Below are positions 45,047-55,600 of a stretch of DNA of 64,000 nucleotides, in pieces. The notes beneath the pieces were generated by a model. The model did not search any database. It saw nothing but the letters and a program-made list of their open reading frames with translations, and was not told the origin of the DNA. The position numbers were made by a program, and so were the translations under genes. The first letter of the stretch is position 1; each line of letters begins with the position of its first letter. This DNA comes from Pseudideonella sakaiensis. GTDB lineage: Bacteria; Pseudomonadota; Gammaproteobacteria; Burkholderiales; Burkholderiaceae_C. Location: assembly GCF_001293525.1 (NCBI RefSeq), contig NZ_BBYR01000006.1, forward strand, positions 186,001-250,000. Direction: 5' to 3'.

Positions 45047-48000
45047 CTAGCGGGTGGGTTGAGCCATCGGTAGCGCGGCGGGTCCGTCCGCGATGAACCG
45101 GCGCAACCGCCGCCGGTGGATCAGGTACCACGCGGCCGGCACGACCAGCATGCTCAGCAGCGGGGCGGTGACCATGCCGCCCACCATCGGCGCGGCGATG
45201 CGCGCCATGATCTCTGAGCCCGTGCCGTGGCCCCACATCATCGGCACCAGGCCGGCCATGACGATGGCCACCGTCATCGCCTTCGGTCGCACGCGCAACA
45301 CCGCGCCCTCGCGGATGGCGGCGAGCAAAGTGTCCTCGTCGTCCGGCTCGCCGGCCGCCAGCCGGCGCTTCAGCGCGTTCTCGAGGTAGACCAGCATCAC
45401 CACGCCGAACTCGGCAGCCACCCCGGCCAGCGCGATGAAGCCCACCGCCGTGGCGACGGAAATCGAGTGCCCGAGCAGCCAGACCAGCCAGAACCCGCCC
45501 ACGAGCGAGAACGGCACCGCCGCCATCACCAGCACGGCGTCGGTCGTGTTGCGGAACAGCAGGTACAGCAGCACGAAGATGACCGCCAGCGTCGCCGGCA
45601 CCACCACCTTCATGCGCTGAGTCGCACGCTCCAGGTACTCGAACTGCCCGGACCACGAGATCGCATTGCCGGCCGGCATCGCGACCTCGCGGGACACGAC
45701 GGCCTGCATGTCGTGCACGACCGAGCGCAGATCCCGGCCCCGGACATCCACGTAGACCCAGCCGGACAGGCGGGCGTTCTCGCTGCGCAGCATCGGAGGC
45801 CCCTCCTCCAGCCGCACCCTCGCGACATCCTGCAGCAGCAGCTGCGCGCCCCTGTCGGTCACGAACGGCAGCGTGCGCAGCCGCTCGAGCGAGTCCCGGA
45901 TCTCGCGCGGATAGCGCACGTTGATCGGGAACCGCTCGCGACCGCTGACGACCTCGCCGACGTTCTCACCGCCGATGGCAGTCGCGACGATGGCCTGCAC
46001 GTCGGCCACCGACAGGCCGTAGCGTGCGGCCGCCGCCCGGTCCACGTCGACGTCGATGTAGCGGCCACCGGTCAGCCGCTCGGCGAGCGCCGATGAGACG
46101 CCGGGCACCTCCTTCACCACCGACTCGATCCGCGTCGCCAGCCGGTCGATGGTGGCAAGGTCGGTCCCCGCCACCTTGATGCCCACCGGGCTCTTGATTC
46201 CGGTCGCCAGCATGTCGATGCGGTTGCGGATCGGCGGCACCCAGATGTTGGACAGGCCCGGCACCTTCACCGCGCTGTCGAGTTCCTCGACCAGCTTGTC
46301 GGGCGTCATGCCAGGCCGCCACTGCTCACGCGGCTTGAACTGGATGGTGGTCTCGAACATCTCCAGCGGCGCCGGGTCGGTGGCGCTGTCGGCACGGCCG
46401 GCCTTGCCGAACACGCGTTCGACTTCGGGCACGGTCTTGATGAGCCGGTCGGTCTGCTGCAGCAGCTCCGTGGCCTTCGAGACCGACAAGCCGGGCAGCG
46501 CCGACGGCATGTACAGCAGGTCCCCTTCGTCCAGCGGCGGCATGAACTCGCCGCCCAGGCGCATCGCCGGGAGCGCCGTCAGCGCGAGCACGACGGCTGC
46601 GATCACGAGCGTGGCCACGGGGAAGCGGAGCACCGCCTCCAGCGCCGGGCGGTACAGCCGCATCAGAAGCCGATTCAGCGGGTTGGCGGCTTCATGCGGG
46701 ATGCGCCCGCGCGCCAGCAGCCCCATCAGCACCGGCACCAGCGTGACCGAGAGCGCTGCGGCGGCGGCCATCGTGTACGTCTTCGTGAACGCCAGCGGGG
46801 AGAACAGCCGCCCCTCCTGGGCTTCGAGTGTGAACACCGGCAGGAACGACAGCGTGATGACCAGCAGCGAGAAGAAGAGCGCCGGTCCGACCTCGACCGA
46901 GGCCTCGGTGACCAGGGCCCATCGCTCCTGAACCGTTGGCAGTCGCCCTTGCTGCTGCTCGAACGCCTCGATGTGCTTGTGCGCCGCCTCCAGCAGCACC
47001 ACCACCCCGTCCAGCGCCGCGCCGCACGCGAGCGCGATGCCGGCCAGGCTGAGGATGTTCGCGTTCAGGCCCTGGGCGTGCATCACGATGAACGCGATGC
47101 CGACGGCGATCGGCAGCGAGACGACGGCGACCAGCGCCGAGCGCAGGTGGAACAGGAACACAGCGCACACCAGCGCCACCGCGATGAACTCCTCGGTGAG
47201 CTTGAGCTTGAGGTTGTCGATCGAGCGGTCGATGAGCTTCGAACGGTCGTAGGTCTCGATCACCTCCACGCCGGCCGGCAGGCTCGGCTTCAGCTGCGCG
47301 AACCGGGTCTTGATGCCGTCGATGGTCGCCCGTGCGTTCTTGCCGGATCGCATCACCACCACGCCGCCGGCCACTTCGCCCTCGCCATCCAGTTCGGCAA
47401 TGCCCCGCCGCATCTCCGGCCCCACCTGCACGAAGGCCACGTCGCGCAGCAGCACCGGCGTGGCGCCCGAGAGGGCGACCGGGATGCCCCGGAAGTCGTC
47501 GAGCGACTTGAGGAAGCCGCTGGAGCGCACCATGTACTCGGCCTCGGCCAGTTCGACCACGGAACCGCCCGAGGACTGGTTGGCCTTGCGAAGTGCGTCC
47601 ATCACCATGCCCTGCGTGACCCCGAGCTGGCGCATCCGGTCCGGGTCGAGCACCACCTGGAACTGGCGCACCATGCCGCCGATGCTGGCCACCTCGGCCA
47701 CGTCGGGAACGGTCTTCAGCTCGAACCTGAGGAACCAGTCGTTGAGCGCCCTCAGCTGCCCGATGTCGGTCTTGCCGGTGCGGTCGACGAGTGCGTACTC
47801 GTAGACCCAGCCCACGCCGGTGGCGTCGGGCCCGAGCGCCGCGGTGGCGCCCGCCGGGAGACGGCTCTGCACGTGGTTTAGGTACTCGACCACGCGCGAG
47901 CGGGCCCAGTACGGATCGGTCTTGTCGTCGAAGAGGATGTAGACGAAGGAATCGCCGAAGAAGGAGTAGCCCCGCACCGTCTTCGCGCCCGGCACGCTGA

Positions 48001-48220
48001 GCATGGTCGTCGTCAGCGGATAGGTGACCAGGTCCTCGACCACCTGCGGCGGTTTGCCCGGGTAGCTGGTGCGCACGATGACCTGGGTGTCGGACAGGTC
48101 GGGCAGCGCGTCCACCGGCGTGTTCGCCACCGAGAACAGCGAGGCGGCGACAACAAAGGCGGTCGCGATCAGCACCAGGACGCGGTTGGCGATCGACCAG
48201 CGGATCAGCGCGGCGATCAC
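45047..48220 (-). CDS. cusA: Copper/silver RND pump CusA
   Basis: 1057 residues. It matches CusA closely in the periplasmic part: [49 protein letters not shown]4 reads [22 protein letters not shown]; Asp is kept, while the usual E-N is E-A. The pump exports Cu(I)/Ag(I) from the periplasm and cytoplasm. The start is a GTG at 48220 overlapping the cusB stop (GTGA), supported by [18 protein letters not shown] directly after it. Upstream in-frame residues belong to no family. Confidence 0.92.
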   Translation of the reverse strand: MIAALIRWSIANRVLVLIATAFVVAASLFSVANTPVDALPDLSDTQVIVRTSYPGKPPQVVEDLVTYPLTTTMLSVPGAKTVRGYSFFGDSFVYILFDDKTDPYWARSRVVEYLNHVQSRLPAGATAALGPDATGVGWVYEYALVDRTGKTDIGQLRALNDWFLRFELKTVPDVAEVASIGGMVRQFQVVLDPDRMRQLGVTQGMVMDALRKANQSSGGSVVELAEAEYMVRSSGFLKSLDDFRGIPVALSGATPVLLRDVAFVQVGPEMRRGIAELDGEGEVAGGVVVMRSGKNARATIDGIKTRFAQLKPSLPAGVEVIETYDRSKLIDRSIDNLKLKLTEEFIAVALVCAVFLFHLRSALVAVVSLPIAVGIAFIVMHAQGLNANILSLAGIALACGAALDGVVVLLEAAHKHIEAFEQQQGRLPTVQERWALVTEASVEVGPALFFSLLVITLSFLPVFTLEAQEGRLFSPLAFTKTYTMAAAAALSVTLVPVLMGLLARGRIPHEAANPLNRLLMRLYRPALEAVLRFPVATLVIAAVVLALTALPAMRLGGEFMPPLDEGDLLYMPSALPGLSVSKATELLQQTDRLIKTVPEVERVFGKAGRADSATDPAPLEMFETTIQFKPREQWRPGMTPDKLVEELDSAVKVPGLSNIWVPPIRNRIDMLATGIKSPVGIKVAGTDLATIDRLATRIESVVKEVPGVSSALAERLTGGRYIDVDVDRAAAARYGLSVADVQAIVATAIGGENVGEVVSGRERFPINVRYPREIRDSLERLRTLPFVTDRGAQLLLQDVARVRLEEGPPMLRSENARLSGWVYVDVRGRDLRSVVHDMQAVVSREVAMPAGNAISWSGQFEYLERATQRMKVVVPATLAVIFVLLYLLFRNTTDAVLVMAAVPFSLVGGFWLVWLLGHSISVATAVGFIALAGVAAEFGVVMLVYLENALKRRLAAGEPDDEDTLLAAIREGAVLRVRPKAMTVAIVMAGLVPMMWGHGTGSEIMARIAAPMVGGMVTAPLLSMLVVPAAWYLIHRRRLRRFIADGPAALPMAQPTR

Positions 48221-49713
48221 TTGGAGCCTCCCATCCGGTGCACCGACACCAGCTCGTATTCGTCGCCCTTCTTCTTGAACTCGAAGTGCACGGTGTCGCC
48301 GACCTTCACGTCCGCGAAGGCCGTCGGGCTTGGCTTGTTGAATGGCATCGTCATCGGCGGCCACTTGAGCTCGGCAATGGCGCCGTGCGTGATGGTGATG
48401 CTGTCGGCGTCGATGCCGTCCACCTTGCCCTGCGTCGAGTAGCTCGTCGGCGCGGCGGCCGAAGCCGGTGCCGATGCAGGCGACGCCACCGCAAGGCTGC
48501 CGAGCACCGAGCGAAGACGGGCTTCCGAGTCGACGAGGAACTGCCCGCTGGCCACCACCTGTTCGCCTTCCCTGAGTCCCTCCAGCACTTCGAACTGGTC
48601 CCCCAGGTCGACGCCCAGCTTCACCTCGCGCGGCTCGAAGGAACCGTTGGCCTGGCGAACGATGGCCACCGCGCGCGTCCCGGTGCGGATCACCGCCTCG
48701 GCAGGCACCACGAGCCGGGAAGCCGCCGGTCCTGCGATCTGCAGGCGGAGCAGCATCCCTGGCACCAGCCGACCGGCCCTGTTGTCGACCTCGAACCGGG
48801 CCTGCAGCGTGCGGGTCGTGGCGCTCACCTGGGGCAGGATCTCCTGCATCGTGCCGGTGAACGTCTGGCTCGGGTCGGCCTGCAGCACGGCCGTCACCTT
48901 CTGGCCGCGCGTGAGCCGCACGGCCTGCGCTTCCGGCACCTCGGCCACGGCCCAGACGCGTTCGAGGCCGGCGATGCGGAACAGCGTCATGCCCGGCGAC
49001 ACCGCCACGCCTTCACGCACGCCGAGCTCGGCGATGACACCACCGACCGGCGCGGTCAGCGTGTAGCGCGCCTGCGGCACGCCGCCCTCCTCGGCCTGGC
49101 GCAGTAGGTCTGCGGGGATGGACATCGCGCGCGTGCGCTCGCGTGCCGCAGCGATCAGCTCGGCCGATGCCCCGGCGCGCTGGAGCGCCACGATCTCGTT
49201 CAAGGGCCCGAGCCACTCCGGTGCGAAGACCGTGCCGAGCACCTGCCCCTTGGCCACCCGCTCCATCGGCGCGCGAACGGCGAGACGCTCCAGATAGCCC
49301 GCCGTGCGGGTCTGGACGGCGACGGTCAGGCGCTCGTCGAACTGCACGGCGCCGACGGCATCGAAGGAAGAGCTGACCTCCACCTTCTTCGCCACGGCGG
49401 TGCGGATGCCCAGGTTCTGCTGCACCTGCGGGCTGACCTTGACGCCAGAGTCGCTCGCCTCGTCGGCATAGACCGGCTGCAGTTGCATGTCCATGAACGG
49501 CGACTTGCCCGGCTTGTCGAAGCGCTGGCCCGGCACCATCGGGTCGTGCCAGTAGAGGATCTTGCGTTCGCCGGCGCTAGACGCCGCAGCGCCCGGTGAG
49601 GTGGCCTGGGCCGAGCCATGCGAGCCCGACGTCGCGCGACCGAGGTAGAACGCTCCGCCGCCGACCAGAAGCGCCGCGGCCACGGCAATGACGGAAAGCT
49701 GGACGCGGCTCAT
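48217..49713 (-). CDS. cusB: CusB membrane fusion protein with C-terminal CusF domain
   Basis: 498 residues. After the signal anchor comes a heavy-metal-binding segment ([29 protein letters not shown]), the adaptor core ([34 protein letters not shown]), the beta-barrel, then about 75 extra residues. These read [20 protein letters not shown] and [10 protein letters not shown], a CusF fold with His, Trp and both Met ligands intact. It thus combines adaptor and chaperone. Its start overlaps the cusC stop and its stop overlaps cusA. Confidence 0.93.
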   Translation of the reverse strand: MSRVQLSVIAVAAALLVGGGAFYLGRATSGSHGSAQATSPGAAASSAGERKILYWHDPMVPGQRFDKPGKSPFMDMQLQPVYADEASDSGVKVSPQVQQNLGIRTAVAKKVEVSSSFDAVGAVQFDERLTVAVQTRTAGYLERLAVRAPMERVAKGQVLGTVFAPEWLGPLNEIVALQRAGASAELIAAARERTRAMSIPADLLRQAEEGGVPQARYTLTAPVGGVIAELGVREGVAVSPGMTLFRIAGLERVWAVAEVPEAQAVRLTRGQKVTAVLQADPSQTFTGTMQEILPQVSATTRTLQARFEVDNRAGRLVPGMLLRLQIAGPAASRLVVPAEAVIRTGTRAVAIVRQANGSFEPREVKLGVDLGDQFEVLEGLREGEQVVASGQFLVDSEARLRSVLGSLAVASPASAPASAAAPTSYSTQGKVDGIDADSITITHGAIAELKWPPMTMPFNKPSPTAFADVKVGDTVHFEFKKKGDEYELVSVHRMGGSK

Positions 49714-50945
49714 TGCAGGGCTCCCAGGGCAATCGGCTTGAAGACGAGCTGGGCCTGCACCTTCGCGAGGTCTCGCCTCAGGTTGAGGACCTTGCGCTGC
49801 GCCTCGACCTCCGCGTGGCGCGCTTCGAACAGCATCACGAGGCTCGCCCGGTTCGAGCGGTAGGCCGCGAGCGTGGCGGCGGTGCGCTGCTTCAGCGGCT
49901 CGACGACTGCGGCCTGCAGGCGGTCGATGCGTTCCTGCAGGCGGCGGGCATCGTTCGCCAGCGCTGCGTACTCGCCCGCGGCGGCACGCCGGGCCTCTTC
50001 GGCGTCGGCCTCGGCCTTGTCCACCAGCGCCCGCTTCGCGGCGGTCTCCCGGTCCTGGCGCGCATCGGGTGCGATTGGCAGCGGGATGCTGACGCCGAGG
50101 GATACCAGGTCCGGCCGACCCACCCGCTGGCCATACGAGACCTCGTAGCTCCAGTTGGGCTTGCGGTTGAGGCGCGCAACCTCGACCTCCTGGCGGGCCA
50201 CGTCGATCTCTCGTTGCCGTGCGACCACCAAGGGGTGTGCGGCAACGAAGCCCTCTTGCGACGGTGCGACCGCGAGCCGCGGCTCTGACAGTTCGTCTCC
50301 CGTCACACCGGTCCAGCGCTGCAGCGTGGCCATGAAACCACCCTTCTGCTGCAGCAGCTCCGCGGACTCGTCCTCGGCGGCGCCCAGCGCGCTCGCCAGG
50401 CCGAGCACCTCGGCACTGCTGCCCGACACGGTGGCCAGACGGCCCTTGCCCGCCTCCAGTTCCTCCCGAGCATGCCGCTCGTTCAGCGCGGTAAGCTGGG
50501 CCGCTTCTCCGGCGTAGTAGGCCTCGATGTACGCCAACGCGGATTGCAGGCGCGCATCGGCGGCGGCGACCCGTTCCATCACCGTTTCGCGCCCGGCCAT
50601 CGCCTGTGCCGCCGCTTCGCGTGCAGCGCGTTTCTCGACGGAGACCCACTCCTGCGCGAGGCCGATGCGCTTCATCGTCATGTCCTCGGCGTTCGTGCTG
50701 AACCGGCTGCGGCCGGTCGCCGGCAGGTTGTCGATGCCCAGCGTGAGCATCGGGTCGGGCTGCTGGCCGGCAGCCCGCGCCATCTGCGCGGCGCTCATCG
50801 CGCTCGCGCGCGCGGATTGCGTCATCTGTGAACGCTGGACGGCCAGTTCGACCGCCTGCTCCAGGGTGAGCGGCGCGGCGACGGCGCCGAGCGCCGGAAG
50901 CCAGGCGGCAGCCATGACGGCTGCACGCAGGATGGGGGTGGACAT
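49710..50945 (-). CDS. cusC: Outer-membrane channel CusC-like (TolC superfamily)
   Basis: 411 residues, signal peptide (AAVMAAAWLPALGAVAA) and LTLEQAVELAVQRS at the start, the usual opening of CusC/CzcC proteins. The two halves of helical hairpins include QQPDPMLTLGIDNLPATG and the repeated AHPLVVARQREIDVARQ. It is the first gene of the cus efflux set and overlaps cusB by four bases. It is distinct from czcC at 35297. Confidence 0.9.
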   Translation of the reverse strand: MSTPILRAAVMAAAWLPALGAVAAPLTLEQAVELAVQRSQMTQSARASAMSAAQMARAAGQQPDPMLTLGIDNLPATGRSRFSTNAEDMTMKRIGLAQEWVSVEKRAAREAAAQAMAGRETVMERVAAADARLQSALAYIEAYYAGEAAQLTALNERHAREELEAGKGRLATVSGSSAEVLGLASALGAAEDESAELLQQKGGFMATLQRWTGVTGDELSEPRLAVAPSQEGFVAAHPLVVARQREIDVARQEVEVARLNRKPNWSYEVSYGQRVGRPDLVSLGVSIPLPIAPDARQDRETAAKRALVDKAEADAEEARRAAAGEYAALANDARRLQERIDRLQAAVVEPLKQRTAATLAAYRSNRASLVMLFEARHAEVEAQRKVLNLRRDLAKVQAQLVFKPIALGALQ

Positions 50946-51022
50946 GGGTCACTCCGAGGACGAACCGAAGGCAGCTGGCGAGCGGACACGCCGCGCCAGC
51001 CCCGGTCAATCGACGGAGCTGA

Positions 51023-51406
51023 TCAGACCCGGAGTCTGAGCGTGGACAGGAAGATGGGGTCCGGAGGCGGTTGCGCCTCGGAGGTGGCAGTCGGGGGGAC
51101 GGCGCGCAGCGCATGGGCCTCGAGCACCAGCGGCAGTTCGAGCACCTGCACCACTGCCGGCTGTGCTGCCGCCGGCAGCTTGACCGCCTCGAAGGTATTC
51201 GCCGGGTCGGCGGAGTGCTGGTTGCACAGGACCGGCTGGTCGGGATCCATGCCCTCGCAGGGCTGGCCGGCTTCCATCTTGGCGGCCATCGCCTCGGCGT
51301 TCGCCTGCTGCGGGCAGACGTACATCGCCAGCACCAGCTGAGAAAGCATCAGCGACAGCGCTACGAAGAGCGCTGTGGCGAGGCGAACGTGGCGGCGGCG
51401 CAGCAT
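51023..51406 (-). CDS. CopL-like small exported Cys protein
   Basis: 127 residues with a signal helix (LATALFVALSLMLSQLVLAM) and Cys in YVCPQQ, QPCEGMDPDQPVLCNQHSAD. Proteins of this layout precede cus and cop operons and are thought to respond to or bind copper (CopL-like). It lies 77 bases upstream of cusC on the same strand, so it probably begins the transcript. Family assignment is by pattern only. Confidence 0.65.
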   Translation of the reverse strand: MLRRRHVRLATALFVALSLMLSQLVLAMYVCPQQANAEAMAAKMEAGQPCEGMDPDQPVLCNQHSADPANTFEAVKLPAAAQPAVVQVLELPLVLEAHALRAVPPTATSEAQPPPDPIFLSTLRLRV

Positions 51407-51469
51407 GTGTCAAGGAGAGTGTAGTGCGGCTGAGTGGATTGCTTGGTCGCCCCGAGTTCGTCGCTTCCA

Positions 51470-51488
51470 GCTGAAGAACGCTTTCAGC
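51470..51488. promoter_or_regulatory. Dyad upstream of the cus cluster
   Basis: GCTGAA (51470-51475) and TTCAGC (51483-51488), with GAACGCT between, lie about 65 bases before the CopL-like gene. It could be an operator; no known box is matched. Confidence 0.3.
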
Positions 51489-51565
51489 GTTGTGGAATCG
51501 TTGCCCTACCCCGCTACCCCATCACCCGCAAAGTGTTGCCGCCAATTTATCGCCTACCAAATGAC

Positions 51566-51591
51566 GTCCTGATAAGAACACTTCTCAGGAC
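51566..51591. repeat. Hairpin at the cus/SMC boundary
   Basis: GTCCTGA and TCAGGAC are perfect 7-bp arms with inner AAG/CTT pairing and an AACA loop. It lies 30 bases beyond the stop of the left SMC-like gene, in AT-richer DNA, so it may be that gene's terminator or a boundary of the inserted segment. Confidence 0.45.
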
Positions 51592-51620
51592 ATCCCCCAC
51601 CGCGATGCGTTGACTGTCAA

Positions 51621-53927
51621 TCACGTAGAACATCCTTCCACGGACATCGCCTCCAGGTCGATCAACGCATCCGCCATCCCCGTCAGCTCCGGCGTCTGCG
51701 ACACAAAGAACTCTCGCGCGTAGCCACCCAGTTCCAGCACCCGCCGCTTCATCGCCATGAACATGCGCTTGCGTTCCGGGTCCAGCGGTCCATCGGTCTC
51801 GTCGGAGAACAGGGTGTCGTAGCGCCGGCCGGTGTTCTGCGCCAGGTACAGCGCCACGGCCCGCACCAGGCACTCGTTGATCCAGACCCGTTCGCCTCCG
51901 CTCATCGCCGTGGCGCTCTTGTCCTCGCCCGACTCTGCGTCGTAGACGCGGATGTCGAAGCCCTCGCGCTGCTCGCCATTGGCCGTCTCCTGCAAGGTCT
52001 CGATTGCCACCGTGAAGCGCGGGCCATAGCAGGCCAGCAGCAGGTCGTTTACCAGGCCGGACAAGGTCGGCCCCGCATCGTCGATGGCCAGCGCGATCAG
52101 GCCATCGTTGCCCATGCAGCGGGCGAACAGCAGCCAGTTGGCGAGTTCCTGCTCCACCCGTGTCGTGCGGGCCGCGGCTGCGTCGCGCCGCCGGCCATGC
52201 TCCTCCATCTGGGTCGACAGGGCGGCAAGCGCTTGCGCGTCGCGGACGGCAGCCAGATGCGAGCGCTCCGCCTCATCCAGGACACCTTGCCAGCGATCCA
52301 CCTGGGCTAGAGCGTGTGCGAGCCGCGCTGCATCCGGCGGTGACGGCAGTGCATCGATCGCAGTCTGGAGTCGCTGGATGGCCGCCCGTGTTTGAGCTTC
52401 CAGCAGCGAGACACGCTCGGCAACGCGCATCCGGCTGGCGATGATCTGCTTACGCTCGGCCGCTTCGGAGTCGGTGTCGATCGCGATGTCCGCCCCGGCC
52501 GACGGGTCTGGAGCGGAGGGAAGAGCGGCGAGTTCGTCCTCCGCTTCGACAAGACCCGCGCGCGCCTGGCGCATCTCCGCCTCGCGCGCAGCCATGGCGG
52601 CTGAGGCCGTCTGACGGGCCAGGGCTCGCCTCGACTGGCACTCGGCCCGGCACAGGCTCTGCGGTGCGCCGACGTTGAGGCTCACCGCCTCTTGCAGGGC
52701 TTGCAGTTCACGCCGAAGACTGTCCCGCTCCGCAGCGAGTTGACGGATGCGCTGCTGGGCGCTCGGCGCCAGCGCGGCCGCTTCGCGTGCGTCCGACAGC
52801 AGGGTGCATTGGCCCTGCATGGGCATGCCGCTGCACGGCACGCGGTTACTCAGGGCCAGTCGGCGACTCAGGTCCTCCGCCTGGAGCGCGGCCTGGCCCG
52901 CCTCGCGCTCGAGCGATGCCAGCCGCTGCCCGAGCCCTGCGACGGCATCGCGACGACGCGCAAGGTCCTGGACGGCATCGCGAAGCGCCAGCACGCGGTC
53001 CTCGCGGCGACGCACCGCCTCTGTCGCCAGCGGCAGACGGCGGCCGGCTCGAGCCACCGCGCCCTCGTCCGCCAGCACCCGATGCAGGGACCGGATGCGG
53101 GCCTCCAGTCGTTCGCGCTGCGCCCTGGCCTGCGCGACACGCTGCGCCACACGACCTTCGAGCCGTGCGAGTTGCTCCGTTGCCTCCCGGTCCTGCGTGC
53201 GCAGGTCCTGCAGGGTGCGATCACCCTCGGCACGGGCGCCCGCCAGTTCCTCCACCAACTGCGCTCGCCGGCTCTCGATGGCCTTCGCCTGCTCCTGCAG
53301 GGCCATCAATGACGCCTCGTGCGTTCGCGCAGCTTCCAGTTCTTCATGGGCTGCCTGCCGGCTGGCGTGCGCCGCCTTGACCCTCTCGTCCGCGCCGTGC
53401 CATCGACGGGCGTCATCCTCCAATCGCTGGCGCTCGGCATCGAACGCGGCTCCCTCGGCGCGCAACGCCGCCAGCGCCGCCTTCAGCTGCCGCGCCGTCT
53501 CGCCGGCCTTCTGACCGAGCGCGCGGATGTCCTCCTGCCCCAGCAGATCGGCCAGCAGGGCCTTGATTTCGCCGTTGCGGTAGGTGCTGAGCTGCCGCTT
53601 CCCTTGCGCCGAGAAGACCGAGGTGAAGAAGGTGTCCGCCGGCCCGCAGATGGCCTCGACGCATCGCGCATAGGTCTCGACCTTGCCGTCGGAGACGGTA
53701 CCGTCTGGCAGCGCGGCGGGAGACCACGTGCCGGCGTCATCCAGCGTCAGCAGGTAGGCCTCGGTCCTGCGGCGGCTCCCGGTGCGGCCGTTCATGCGGA
53801 TGATCACCTGCGAGCGGTAGCAGCGCCCGGCGTGCGCCCAGTGCAGGTCCTTCTCGTTCTCGGGCAGACAGACCTGGTCGTAGTACGAGAATCCGCCCGG
53901 TCCGGCCTGCGCCGCCCGCGACGGCAT
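51621..53927 (-). CDS. SbcC/Rad50-like ATPase, N-terminally truncated
   Basis: 768 residues from the ATG. It aligns along its whole length with the 826-residue protein at 60018-62498 but begins at the equivalent of residue 80 or so, after the Walker A loop. It keeps FFTSVFSAQGKRQLSTYRNG, long coiled coils around a hook-like PCSGMPMQGQC, the signature SGGERVWINECLVRA and Walker B TLFSDETDGPLD. Homology continues a few codons upstream (HPYLT) but an in-frame TAA lies at 53943-53945. Without Walker A it should not bind ATP alone; it may be a decayed copy or a partner subunit. Confidence 0.75.
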   Translation of the reverse strand: MPSRAAQAGPGGFSYYDQVCLPENEKDLHWAHAGRCYRSQVIIRMNGRTGSRRRTEAYLLTLDDAGTWSPAALPDGTVSDGKVETYARCVEAICGPADTFFTSVFSAQGKRQLSTYRNGEIKALLADLLGQEDIRALGQKAGETARQLKAALAALRAEGAAFDAERQRLEDDARRWHGADERVKAAHASRQAAHEELEAARTHEASLMALQEQAKAIESRRAQLVEELAGARAEGDRTLQDLRTQDREATEQLARLEGRVAQRVAQARAQRERLEARIRSLHRVLADEGAVARAGRRLPLATEAVRRREDRVLALRDAVQDLARRRDAVAGLGQRLASLEREAGQAALQAEDLSRRLALSNRVPCSGMPMQGQCTLLSDAREAAALAPSAQQRIRQLAAERDSLRRELQALQEAVSLNVGAPQSLCRAECQSRRALARQTASAAMAAREAEMRQARAGLVEAEDELAALPSAPDPSAGADIAIDTDSEAAERKQIIASRMRVAERVSLLEAQTRAAIQRLQTAIDALPSPPDAARLAHALAQVDRWQGVLDEAERSHLAAVRDAQALAALSTQMEEHGRRRDAAAARTTRVEQELANWLLFARCMGNDGLIALAIDDAGPTLSGLVNDLLLACYGPRFTVAIETLQETANGEQREGFDIRVYDAESGEDKSATAMSGGERVWINECLVRAVALYLAQNTGRRYDTLFSDETDGPLDPERKRMFMAMKRRVLELGGYAREFFVSQTPELTGMADALIDLEAMSVEGCST

Positions 53928-54091
53928 GGTCAGGTAGGGATGTTAGGTTGCATTCGCGCGTGTCAACGCGATTGCCTCCTGAGCCATCACTGCCTAAAGT
54001 GACCACAGCCCGAGCAGCCCCAGCCTCTTTCAGAGGCGAGTAGCCCGGCGCGTCCCGCGTTTTCAGCAACTCCCATGAAGGGGTTCGCGGC

Positions 54092-54403
54092 ATGGTTGCG
54101 CGCCGATCACGCAGATCGTTCAGTGCCTCGACGTTGACACGGCTTCGCCAGATGCCGGCCAGCGACGCGCTCGCGCTGCTGGCCGATCACGTCAAGCCCG
54201 ACCCCACGTACCAGCCGCTCAAGGCCGAGCACAGCCTGCGCTGGCATGCCAGTACCGCGCGCGGTGAGTTCGAGATCCTGACCACCGGCGTCAAGTGGTA
54301 CGACACGCGCGCTCGCGCCGGCGGTGGCGGCGCCATCGACTTGGCGATGCACCTGCTCGACATGTCGTTCGTCGAGGCTGTCAAGCATCTGACCGCGAGG
54401 TAG
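54092..54403 (+). CDS. Small CHC2/Toprim-primase-like protein
   Basis: 103 residues. The second half, ARGEFEILTTGVKWYDTRAR followed by GGGGAIDLAMHLLDMSFVEA, resembles the CHC2 region of DnaG-like and plasmid Toprim primases, where a core of the same shape ends in gGDaidfvm..e..sf.eAv. The zinc-binding Cys are absent. It may be a stand-alone nucleic-acid-binding domain or a truncated primase. It lies six bases before the first recombinase. Confidence 0.55.
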   Translation: MVARRSRRSFSASTLTRLRQMPASDALALLADHVKPDPTYQPLKAEHSLRWHASTARGEFEILTTGVKWYDTRARAGGGGAIDLAMHLLDMSFVEAVKHLTAR

Positions 54404-54409
54404 ATCGCG

Positions 54410-55600
54410 ATGGTGACGATCCTTCGCAAGGCCTCATTGCCGAATCCCGCCGACGTTGCCACGCGCTTGGCGCCGATGGCAGCGAAGGCGTTGACGCTTT
54501 CGCTTCGCGAGCCGCGTCCCGCCGGGTTCCCGCTTCTCTTCACCAAGCACTGGCAACTGATCGAACCGGCAGTCGCCTATCTGCACGAGCACTCGATCCA
54601 GCGCGCGCACACCCCGGACACGCTCCGAACCTACGCCGAGATCCTCTACGACTGGTTCGAGACGCTCGAGCAGAACGATATCGCGTGGAACAGCGCGGAC
54701 GCCGTCGACCTGGTCGCCTATCGCAACCGCATGATGACGCAGCCGAGCTCTCATACGGGCCGCCCCTACTGCACCACGACGATCAACCATCGAGTCCGCG
54801 GCGTCCTCAGGTTCTATGCCTGGGCTGTCCGGACGCACTGGCTGAGCGAGTCGCCACTGGCAGACAAGGCTGGTGACTTCGGCGTCGCGAGACGTCACCG
54901 TTCGACTCGCATGCGGTATGCACCGGACGGGGCCCGCAACCTGTTCGTACTGCGGCAGCACGAACCGCTGCCTCGGCCGCTCGTCTCCGAGCAGGCCCGC
55001 GAGTTGCTCGCAACGCTCTCCCCACCGTACGACCTGATGGCGCGCTGGCAGCTGTGCACCGGCCTGCGGGTCAGCGAACTGCTGCGCCTCAGCGTCACCG
55101 ACATCGGCGAGCAACCTCCCCCGGCCGCCTCTCACCACACCATCGAGATTCTGCGCAAGGGCCGCAAGCCCGGCTACGTCGTCGCACCTGCGAGCCTGGT
55201 CGACGAGACCAACGGATATCGTTCCGGGCTCCGTCGTGCCTGGCTTCGCCGCGCACGCCGCAACGGACGAACGACTGACACCTCACCACTGTTCATCAAC
55301 GCCCGCGGCGCCCCGGCTGGCAAGAACGCCTACCAGCGCGCCGTCAGTTCGGCCGGACAGGCTTGCGGTTTCAAGGCGACCACGCATCTGCTTCGCGCGA
55401 CCTTCGCATGCATGCTGCTGGCACGGCTCGAACATCTGGCCAACGAGGGCGCCAACGTCAACCCGCTGGTCGTCGTCAAGATCCTGCTCGGCCACGAGCA
55501 CGTCGAGACCACGGACCGGTACCTGCGCGCCATCGCCGTCGATGCCTGCGTGCTCAAGCGCGTCCTGGACACGCTGCTGTCGGGGGCGCAGGAACCATGA
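54410..55600 (+). CDS. Tyrosine recombinase, first of trio
   Basis: 396 residues: an N-terminal SAM-like core-binding domain (about 30-190) and a catalytic domain with all expected residues. Arg is in CTGLRVSELLRLS (about 220), His-x-x-Arg in THLLRATFACMLL (about 325), then LLGHEHVETTDRYLRA with His and the nucleophile Tyr (about 360-370). The stop overlaps the next start by four bases. It is likely active. Confidence 0.88.
   Translation: MVTILRKASLPNPADVATRLAPMAAKALTLSLREPRPAGFPLLFTKHWQLIEPAVAYLHEHSIQRAHTPDTLRTYAEILYDWFETLEQNDIAWNSADAVDLVAYRNRMMTQPSSHTGRPYCTTTINHRVRGVLRFYAWAVRTHWLSESPLADKAGDFGVARRHRSTRMRYAPDGARNLFVLRQHEPLPRPLVSEQARELLATLSPPYDLMARWQLCTGLRVSELLRLSVTDIGEQPPPAASHHTIEILRKGRKPGYVVAPASLVDETNGYRSGLRRAWLRRARRNGRTTDTSPLFINARGAPAGKNAYQRAVSSAGQACGFKATTHLLRATFACMLLARLEHLANEGANVNPLVVVKILLGHEHVETTDRYLRAIAVDACVLKRVLDTLLSGAQEP

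Noticed and set aside
53977-53994. Gly-rich GSDGSGG on the minus strand resembling a Walker A loop before the truncated SMC gene
   Set aside because: The Lys-Ser/Thr is missing, the frame differs and the spacing to PYL is about 10 bases off; probably chance.
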